Shown in pieces: positions 56,083 to 64,000 of a DNA stretch of 64,000 nucleotides; the first letter of the stretch is position 1; every line of letters begins with the position of its first letter. Location: the NCBI GenBank assembly GCA_030848705.1, contig CM061238.1:79446685-79510684 (forward strand), in the 5' to 3' direction. Source of the DNA: Heracleum sosnowskyi. Lineage: Eukaryota > Streptophyta > Magnoliopsida > Apiales > Apiaceae. The notes beneath the pieces are model-generated. The model worked only from the letters and a program-made list of their open reading frames with translations, did no database searches and was not told the DNA's origin. Both the position numbers and the translations under genes were made by a program.

Positions 56083-56544
56083 TGTTACGCCATATTTTCG
56101 GTTGCCTCAATTATCTCTTAATTTCCCAATATTAATCTATTAATAATTATTGCTTAACCACCAAGTAATATCCTCTCTCTGAAACGAGAAAAGAATCAAT
56201 ATCAATCAATCAATAACGAAAAATATCTCCAAACGATTCTTTCAAATCAGAAAAGAATCACAACGCCAAGATAATGCAAGATAAAATCTGTAACTGTCCA
56301 CATTAACGAAGTTTATCCCTAAAGTCTCTTAGGGATAAATACAATTGCACATAACTGTGTAGGCTTGATCCAATATAAATTGGTACACAGACATCTTGGC
56401 AAAAGGGATCTGATATTTGAGACAAATCGAGACACCTCCCAAGTTCAGACCCAAACATCCAAAAAATCACAAATCCCCCTATTTTCTTAATTCGTTATTC
56501 CGGCAATCCCCAAAATTTGTTATCACCAAATTCCTCCGTTAACA
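56083..56544 (+). repeat. Right LTR
   Basis: 462 bp, direct repeat of 53541-54001 with scattered substitutions, followed by CTCAA. Confidence 0.9.
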
Positions 56545-56744
56545 CTCAACCACCTAATCATGTTCAAGGTTGGTTAGGTGAATAATTAAATTAGGATGAA
56601 CCAGAATCTCCATGTATCTTTAATTTTTTTTAAATATACAAATTTATTAGCCTAGCAGAGAAATGTTAAATATGGGGTGCATCAAGAATTAATCGAGTTG
56701 TGATAACCGTAAAAGTAGTATATTATATTACCTGTTTTTTTAGA
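56545..56744. other. Intergenic sequence
   Basis: No feature seen beyond the TSD copy at its start. Confidence 0.5.
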
Positions 56745-57300
56745 AATACCTAAAATCCGAATATATTTTTTTTTGCAAAAATACTGTCCATTTTTAAAAT
56801 AATTTGCAAAAATATCAAATTTTGGAATATGTTTGCAAAATTACGGTTTGTAATTTTTGCAACCATATTTGTAACTGACATCAACTAAAATCAACTACAC
56901 ATTATACATGCAACTTTAAAATTTTAGTAATTGAAATCATATTTGCTTATATAATAAGTTGCATCGATTAAATCAAATACAACCAAAATACCAAAATACA
57001 ACATGTTTTAACGTTTTTCTTAAAAATAATTGAAGTTGATTTCGGTTACATTTGAGATTGCTTTTGGTTGTATTTGAGATTGCATTTGATTTAACCAGTT
57101 CAACTTGTTAAGCAACATAATATGTAACCAAAAATAATTCTAATTATTAAATTTTTATAGTTGTACTTGTGATTAGTTTTGGTCGATATCGGTTGCAAAT
57201 ATGGTTGTAAAAGGTTGCATGTCGTATTTTTGTAAATATTTTCTAAAAATTGATATTTTCACAGAATGTTTTTTTTTTTAAATAGTATTTTTACAAAAAA
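56745..57300. mobile_element. Long-inverted-repeat MITE (about 555 bp)
   Basis: The left arm (GCAAAAATAT, TTTGCAACCATATTTG, GACATCAACTAAAA) reappears reverse-complemented in the right arm (GAAAATATCAA, ACAACCATATTTGCAACC, GATATCGACCAAAA). The whole can fold into a hairpin of roughly 250-bp arms. It has the MULE- or Mariner-type MITE form. Exact ends and TSD not resolved. Confidence 0.6.
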
Positions 57301-57448
57301 ATTATGAATCCCCACCTCTCTAGACATTATAGGATAATATCGACGGGCTTCGTATCCCCACCTCCGGACCTCTATCCATTGTGGGATAATATCACTAGAA
57401 TTCGTGTCCCCGCCTCCGTCAAATTGATGAATCAAGCTTTCGAGAATC

Positions 57449-57461
57449 GGTTCTGATACCA
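57449..57461 (-). other. PBS-like site next to relic LTR
   Basis: The minus strand reads TGGTATCAGAACC, one base from the initiator-Met PBS, two bases from the LTR start at 57464. Confidence 0.6.
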
Positions 57462-57463
57462 TA

Positions 57464-58166
57464 TGTGACAACCCAAATCAAATCTCGAGTTTTTTTCAAA
57501 AATCGGATCAAGTTCTAATTTTGAATCCGAATATTGGCCCAAATACAACCAAAATGAATAACGATTAACCCACCACAAATTTCCAACAGATCATGATTTA
57601 TTGATGCAGTTACCAGTAACTATTTTAACTTATAGAGTGAACTAAAATCTCATACTCCCTCCGTCCCGTGAATTCTATACACTGGGACGGGGCACGTACA
57701 CTAAGAAAAGATATAAAAAATGAGTAAAATTAGATGAAAAGTGAGTAAAGTGGTGAGACCTATTAATATTTAATAATAGATTTGAGATAATGGAGGAAGT
57801 AGTGGGTGTAATGGTGATTTATATTGTTATAGAATAGAGATAGTGGAGAAAGTAGTGGGTGTAGTAGTGTTTTATATTATTAAAAGTTACTATTTTTGGA
57901 ATGTATAGAAATGAGAGGGACATCCCTGAATGAAAAGTGTATAGAAATGACCGGGACGGAGGGAGTATTCTATTGACGCGGGATTGTAGTGTTACATCAC
58001 AGTTCATAAATCATAATCCTGGCAGTGACCAGTGCTGTTGCGCTGGTGAAACAGATGTGTGGTACCATAAAAACTCGAAGCCTTTAGAAACTTTGAATAT
58101 TGACCAAATTATGGGGACATCAGTTCTACATTATTACGTCATTAAGCTTTAGCTTAGGGTGTGACA
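57464..58166 (-). repeat. Relic LTR of a minus-strand retrotransposon, containing a MITE
   Basis: Starts TGTGACAACCC and ends AGGGTGTGACA (TG...CA with short inverted ends). The PBS on the left side says this was the 5' LTR of an element on the minus strand whose body is missing or unrecognisable to the left. A Stowaway MITE (57655-57965) lies inside it. Confidence 0.55.
57655..57965. mobile_element. Stowaway MITE
   Basis: 311 bp with ends CTCCCTCCGTCCCG ... CGGGACGGAGGGAG and TA on both sides. Confidence 0.93.
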
Positions 58167-58717
58167 TCATTATTTCAGATCTTGACCAAAATCTGGTCGC
58201 TTGTACAGTTGGTAGGCTGGGACGTCAGTGCTCGTTAGCACAGTAATTCTTCTGAATCATGTCCGCCACTGCAATAAATCGCTGGTTTTTGTTTTTAACC
58301 AAAAATCACTGGTTATATTACAAAACATTAAAATTCTATACTTATTTATTCATATTTAAGAATTGTTTTCTTTCTTCTTGTATATATATATATATAGGTC
58401 ACTTGAGTTTTAGTGTACAGTTGAAGGCATTTATCTAGACAGTTGAAATTAGTCAAAAAAATTTAAATTGAGTGCAAAATGTCATATGAAATATATACAC
58501 GATACACCTACTTTACTTGAGCTTACACCCTGAGAAAGTGCGGGGTTCCAAATTCGACCATTTAACTTTAAATTTGGTCGAAGATTCCTTGGTGCATGGC
58601 AGCATGGTAGACTGAAAAGTCTGAAATACATACTTCCACTTAAAGGCTGTTCTATTAACTTATCCTCCTTTTTCTCTTGGTGGAGGGGGAGTCTTTTAAA
58701 AGCTGAGGAGTAATTTA
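58167..58717. other. Intergenic sequence
   Basis: A (TA)n run at about 58380-58395. No gene seen. Confidence 0.5.
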
Positions 58718-59040
58718 CTCTCTCCTTCCCATTCACTTCTATACACTTTTTATTTTGGACGTCTCATTCATTTTTATACATTCCAAAAATAGTAACTTTT
58801 AATAATATAAAACACTATTATACCCACTACTTTCCCCACTATCTCTATCTCTATTCTATAACAATATAAATCACCATTACACCCACTACTTCCTCCACTA
58901 TCTCAAATCTATTATTAAATATTGATATTGATAGGTTCAACCACTTTACTCACTTTTCATCTAATTTTACTCATTTTTTATATCTTTTTTTAGTCTACTT
59001 GCCCAATCCCAATTTATAGAATTCACCGGGATGGAGGGAG
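58718..59040. mobile_element. Stowaway MITE, opposite orientation to the previous one
   Basis: 323 bp with ends CTCTCTCCTTCCC ... GGGATGGAGGGAG, flanked by TA. The interior (ACCCACTACTTCCTCCACTAT) is the reverse complement of that in 57655-57965. Confidence 0.88.
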
Positions 59041-59317
59041 TATCTCTTTTCGTACGAGTATAGGCTCCTTCACCGGAGGACTTTCTATGTTTGTGCAATG
59101 ACAAGTCCTTGTTGTTCTGCTACGTACAGCTAGTCCTTGTTGTTCAATTATTGTAGTTTAAACAAAGAAAATTTTGATTTGATTTTTTGATGTATTTATT
59201 TAATTTTAATTATTTTTATAGATATCGTATAACTTATTATTAATGAAATGTTTTCCTGTCAAAAAAGGTAGTGTTTATAATGATTATACATTCATGTTTA
59301 ATATATATATATATGTA

Positions 59318-60530
59318 CTAGCTTATATCCCGTGCGATGCACGGTCTTCTTTAATATTTTCTTATTTTTTATTTAGATTTTAGTTATTATATATAATTTG
59401 ATAAAATTTTAATATATATATATATATATATTGGATTTATAAATCTAACAATATAATATTTAAATTTAATATATTATTGACGTAATCAATAGTAGTATTT
59501 TAGATATTAAAATATAAAATATTTTAAAATAACATATCTAATGATTCGTATTTTTTTACTCTTAAAAATCTAAAAAGGGACTCAAGTGCAAATATCAAAA
59601 TATGTGCTTGTTCAATATACCGAGTTTATTTGAATATACTGTTACTTTTATTTTCATTAATTATCTCGTTTAAATTGAATGTTAAAAAAATTATAATAAA
59701 CATGAATTTCATAAGTTTAATATAACAATATTACCAATATATCTATCTTTTGCCCGTGTTATTTTTAATTTGAACATTAGTTGTTTCAGTTAAAAAATAT
59801 AAACAGGTAATATCCTTAAAAATACAATTAGTTACTTATTAAAAATTATATAAAATTATATTAATTTTTTTATATATACGCCTGCATTACTTTTAGAAAA
59901 TTAGTTGTTTAAGTTAGAAAATATAAAAGAGGTAATTTGTTTTAGCTGAAAAGAATAACTTGTTATTTATTAATATTTATATAAAACAATATTACCATTG
60001 TATATTTATTTTGCATGTATTATATTTAGAAGATAAGTTGTTTTAGTTAGAAAATATAAAACACATAATGTGTTTTAGCTGTCGGTTATAAATATATAAT
60101 AATATTACCATTTTATATATATACTGCCCGTCTTATTTTTAGAATATGATTTGTTTTAGTTAAATAGATATATGAAATAGGTAATATGTTTTAGCTGAAA
60201 AAGGTAATTGGTTATCAATAACTTGGTTTCCATATATGTGTCCTATTTATAAGATGAGCTGTTTTAGGTAAAAAATATAAAAATAATGTGTTTTAGCTGA
60301 AAAAGGTAATCGGTTATAATATTACCATATTATATATATGTTGTCCGTTTTATTTTTAGAAGATAAGTTGTTTGGTTTTAAAAAAAATATAAAATAGGTA
60401 ATGTAGTGAAAAAAGGTAATTGGTTATTAATAAATTGATTATAGATAGGCCCGTGAATCGGCCCAAATACCGACCGACCGACCGACCGACCAAAACTTTT
60501 AATGTTTCGTCTTTAATAATATAGTATAGA
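59318..60530 (-). mobile_element. Non-autonomous Helitron
   Basis: 1,213 bp. On the minus strand it starts TCTATACTATATTATTAAAG and ends with the hairpin CCGTGCATCGCACGG followed by GATATAAGCTAG, between A and T. Its interior repeats an AAAATATAAAA..GTAATGTGTTTTAGCTG motif several times. Confidence 0.85.
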
Positions 60531-60543
60531 TATATATTATCAA

Positions 60544-61363
60544 TCAATACTATTATATAATAGACGAAACATTAAAAGTTTGGTTGGTCGGTATGGTACA
60601 TTGTGATTTTACTTAATTGCCCTTAATTAATTGTACTTCGTGTTTTTACTTAATTAACCTTACTTATTTATAGAAATATAGTATTAAATAGTAATATTAC
60701 CTATTTATAACCAATTACCTTTTTCATGTAAAATACATTATTTTTTTCTAACAAATTCCTGTACTTTTTCAAGTATATCATGAGCAATTACTTTTTTTTT
60801 AACTAAAACATGTTAGTTTTTATATTTTTCCTTTCTAAAACTCCTCATTTTCCAAAAATATCACGGACAAACATTTAGTTATTTATTTTTAAACCTATTT
60901 TAATATTATAATTATTTTTTAAAAGTTTATCTATTTTAATATGTCTACTTATTTTTCTTAACAAATGCAATTACTAAAAATATTAAAATATAAATAATCA
61001 AATACCTATTTATAACCAATTACCTTTTCAGCTAAAACACATTATATATTATTTCTAACAAAGTCCCTCCTTTTCTAAATATATCACGGAAAATTGTCTT
61101 TTACAATTTGTTTTTTCTATTTTTCTCACTAAAATCCATTATTTTTCCAAAAATATCATAGGAAACCCTATAATTATTTATTATACTTTTAATTATTAAA
61201 TTTTAAAACATTATTTTCCAAAAATATCACGTGCATTTACCTTTTTAAACTAAATATATGTTAAATTTTTTATTTTTTCTTACTAAACCCCTCATTTCCA
61301 AAAATATAACGGGCAAACCCATACTTATTTATTTTACCGTGCATCGCACGGGTTTTAAGCTAG
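60544..61363 (+). mobile_element. Short non-autonomous Helitron
   Basis: 820 bp starting TCAATACTATTATATAATAG and ending CCGTGCATCGCACGG then GTTTTAAGCTAG, flanked by A and T. Interior units of TTTTCCAAAAATATCACGG recur. Confidence 0.8.
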
Positions 61364-61953
61364 TATTATTAAACATGAAACATTAAAAATTTTGGTCGGT
61401 CGGTCGGTATTTGGACCGGGCCTATCTATAATTTGGATCGGTTCAATATATAACCAAATTATCTATAAGCAATTGTTTTTTTCAGCTAAAATACATTACC
61501 TATTTTATCTATTTTTCTAACTAAAAGGCAACATATATAAAATGGTAATATTATTACATATTTATAACTTATTACTTTTTTAGCTAAAACACATTATATG
61601 TTTTGTTCTAAACATAACACATGCAAAATAAATATGTAATGGTAATATTTTTATATATAATTATTAATAAATAACCACTTACCCTTTTCAGCTAAACACA
61701 TAACGTTTTTTATTTTTTCAAACTTAAACAATTAATTTTTCTAAAAGTAACACAAGTAAACACATTATATATTTTACATTTTCTAACTAAAACAACTCAT
61801 CTTCTAAACATAACACATGCAAAATAATTATGTAATGGTAATATTGTTATATATAATTATTAATAAATAACTGCTTACCCTTTTTAGCTAAGCACATAAC
61901 CTTTTTTATTTTTTCTAACTTAAATAATTAATTTTTCTAAAAGTAACACGGGC

Positions 61954-62037
<84 letters not shown>

Positions 62038-62455
62038 TATTAAACTTATAAAATCCATGTTTAATATAATTTTTTATAATATTCAATTTAAATAAGATAA
62101 TTAATAAAAAAAAAAAGTAATAGCATATGTTAAAAGAAACTCGGCACACTACGGGGCACGCATTTTGTTATTTTCACTTTATTCACTCCTAGATTTTTTA
62201 AGAGCGAATAAATACGAACAGTTAGATCTATTATTTAAAAATATTTTTCTATTTTAATATCTAAAATACTACTAAAGATTACGTCAACAATTTATTAAAT
62301 TAAAATACTTATATTGTTAGATATATAAATCTAATTTATTATATACAGATATAAATATATATTAAAATTTAATCAAAAAAGATATAATTACAAAAATCTA
62401 AATAAAAATAATAAAATATTAAAGAAAACCGTGCATCGCACGGGATATAAACTAG
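61364..62455 (+). mobile_element. Helitron with disturbed 5' end
   Basis: The beginning TATTATTAAACATGAAACATT matches the 5' part of the other Helitrons minus the first bases, suggesting the previous Helitron landed in its 5' end. The 3' end is CCGTGCATCGCACGG then GATATAAACTAG at 62455, followed by T. It contains the AC/AT microsatellite. Confidence 0.7.
61956..62033. repeat. (AC)n(AT)n microsatellite
   Basis: About 35 bp of AC repeats directly followed by about 42 bp of AT repeats. Confidence 0.95.
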
Positions 62456-62782
62456 TATTCTATTATAGCCGTTTTAGAGATAATTTTTTTAATACAGAAT
62501 TTCGTAGAACATCTTTAATTTTATTATCGAATATTAATTATCAATTCACAAAACATAAAATTTGATACAACATTTAACATTAAAAATAAAATAAATTAAA
62601 ATATGATTAAATTTAGTTCTACGATAGAACTATTTTGATTAATTTTAATTTTGCTGTAGAATCATATTGAAATATTTTATAATTTTCAATAATTTTTGAA
62701 AGAAAAAAAATTATATTATTTTGTTTCTAAATATTTGTCAAACTAAAATGTGTAATAATTTTAAAAGTAAAATATAATAAAC

Positions 62783-62786
<4 letters not shown>
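62456..62786. other. AT-rich sequence
   Basis: No gene. A TTCTACGATAGAA near 62620 and GCTGTAGAATCA near 62650 resemble the palindrome of the large MULE and may be a relic of a related element. Confidence 0.4.

Positions 62787-62813
<27 letters not shown>
62787..62813. repeat. (TA)n microsatellite
   Basis: A simple TA run next to the MITE. Confidence 0.85.
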
Positions 62814-62814
<1 letters not shown>

Positions 62815-63221
62815 AGTTCTATGGATACCATATTTAGTTGGAGACTTGGAGATCATATATGTTCTGCAACTAAAATACATTCATAAAATGCTCTATAAAA
62901 ATAATATGTAAAGTAATATTTACTAAACATAACATATATGATCTACAAAATATCCAATTTGATTGTAATTTTAGTTCTACAAAGATATTATGCACATATC
63001 TTATTTGCAAAACATTTATAATGAGGTCATATGCATAACAATGTTCTGCAAGTATAACATGCGTGATTTACAAAAATATTAAATTTGATAATGATTTTAT
63101 ACCGCAAGATATCTAATTTGACAATGATTTTGTTACGTAAGGTATGTTCTACACGTTATTTAGGTTGTAGAATGTAAATGGTCTCCAAGTCTTCACCTAA
63201 ATATGATTTTCATAGAACTTA
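62814..63221. mobile_element. MITE with AAGTTCTATG ends
   Basis: The left end AAGTTCTATGGATACCATAT and the reverse complement of the right end AAGTTCTATGAAAATCATAT form inverted repeats that extend through CATATTTAG and GACTTGGAGA. About 408 bp, non-coding, with repeated GTTCTGCAA motifs. TSD not resolved. Confidence 0.7.
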
Positions 63222-63389
63222 ACTGTATGTTAGGGGACTAGAGGTACAGTAGATTGCCACCCATGCTGCCCATCTATTATCTATTATATATATAATAGAG
63301 CAACTAGGGGTTTAGTGAGACAATTTAATCATCTTAAATTACTAAATTACCCCTCTTATATTATATTAATGATAAAAAAATTGTTCTTG
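63222..63389. other. Possible start of another element
   Basis: ATCTATTATATATATAATAG at about 63276 resembles a Helitron 5' end. No 3' end is visible before the window closes. Confidence 0.35.
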
Positions 63390-63455
63390 ATAGGAATTGA
63401 ACCTAAGACCTAGGTGTAACAAATGTGTACATATGTATCCATTACACCATCCCAA
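63390..63455 (-). repeat. tRNA-like RNA polymerase III promoter fragment (possible SINE or tRNA relic)
   Basis: The minus strand has a box A-like TGGTGTAATGG (63439-63449) and a box B-like GGTTCAATTCC (63393-63403) 35 bases apart, as in a tRNA gene. The acceptor stem does not pair well, so it is not a functional tRNA gene. Confidence 0.45.
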
Positions 63456-64000
63456 AATTGAATAACAACTTAAAAATTATTAACCTCATATTCACGAAAA
63501 TCACTTGTTCTATGTTTCTTAATATTTTTTTAGAGTAGTACCAATAATCTTTATAATACAAATTCGATATTAACATCTGCCACTACTACAATATTGAAAT
63601 TTTTTAATGTCAACCAAATATCACTTGCTATATTGTTCTTTAATATTTAATTTAAAATTTAAAATTATCAACATATTTACTCCGTTCTAATTATATTCTC
63701 ATATGTAATAAGCATAAAACGGATTTTATCTATTATTTTACATTTAAATCTTTTTCATTATTAGACATTAACAACTTATCATTACAAATCCATTTTTTAA
63801 ATTTTCGTCTTCAATAACTAAAATTTATATGTTCATTATTTTCGCAAATTACACTATTAGTCTATAAAGTATTGAACCTGAAAACTGGAAAATATTTTTC
63901 TCTTTGTATACTAATCAAGAAGTTTTTGTAGCAGAATTTTAGAAGAAAGTTGAGGTTGTCATCGTACAACTAAATCAAATATAAACTAATATTTGTTTAA
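63456..64000. other. AT-rich sequence to window end
   Basis: No gene or repeat seen. Confidence 0.5.

Larger units (their letters stand above)
53541..56544 (+). mobile_element. 3.0-kb non-autonomous LTR retrotransposon with exact 5-bp TSD
   Basis: The LTRs 53541-54001 and 56083-56544 (TGTTACGCC ... CGTTAACA) are highly similar. CTCAA precedes the left LTR (53536-53540) and follows the right one (56545-56549). A PBS candidate TGGCGCTAGAAGGAAGGG lies at 54004-54021, and a purine tract AACTGGGGGTAGT lies directly before the right LTR. The interior encodes no polyprotein and consists largely of minisatellites. The element depends on proteins from a related autonomous element, probably Ty3/gypsy type by its PBS (inference). 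Confidence 0.9.

Noticed and set aside
61937..62149. 70-codon ORF over the AC/AT microsatellite
   Set aside because: The translation is Tyr-Ile and Cys-Val repeats from simple sequence.

Overview
The window is nuclear DNA of a flowering plant, most likely a core eudicot. It is AT-rich, has GT-AG introns, carries plant-type copia, MULE, hAT, Helitron and Stowaway elements, and holds two plant host genes: a small two-helix membrane protein and an LHT-type amino-acid transporter. The family cannot be fixed from this sequence. There are no bacterial features, rRNA genes or CRISPR arrays.

Layout. 1-16.2 kb: a decayed minus-strand copia element, split by a young, structurally complete 10.9-kb copia element of Sirevirus type (3689-14609). 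The young element has 544-bp LTRs that differ at three positions, an initiator-Met PBS, a PPT, an intact gag-pol and a second intact 1,207-codon ORF between pol and the 3' LTR. 17.27-33.82 kb: a 16.5-kb Mutator-like element (MULE) with terminal inverted repeats and a perfect 10-bp target duplication. From its right end inward runs an uninterrupted five-exon FAR1/FHY3-type transposase gene (847 aa by splicing inferred here). From its left end inward runs a ULP1-type cysteine protease gene, followed by a decayed DUF1985-like plus second ULP1 module. A small ORF with its own TATA box lies between. A palindrome close to TTCTAC(T/A)GTAGAA is scattered through the element and amplified in a 71-bp minisatellite in the first ULP1 intron.

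35.5-42 kb: a host gene for a 106-aa membrane protein. Its 6.1-kb intron holds a non-autonomous LTR element (with a Stowaway MITE in one LTR) and a Helitron. 43.7-49.6 kb: an LHT8-like amino-acid transporter gene on the minus strand, interrupted in its first exon by a 3.6-kb hAT element with an intact transposase and an exact 8-bp target duplication. Removing the element and one duplication copy gives an open frame of 523 codons plus stop.

50.8-64 kb is an element graveyard: a DUF4283/LINE-type relic, a 3-kb non-autonomous LTR element full of minisatellites, several MITEs, a solo-type LTR, a cluster of Helitrons with 3' hairpin-CTAG ends, microsatellites and a tRNA-like promoter fragment.

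The most unusual object is the 17.27-33.82 kb MULE, where transposase and ULP1 protease genes converge from the two ends as mudrA and mudrB do in maize MuDR.
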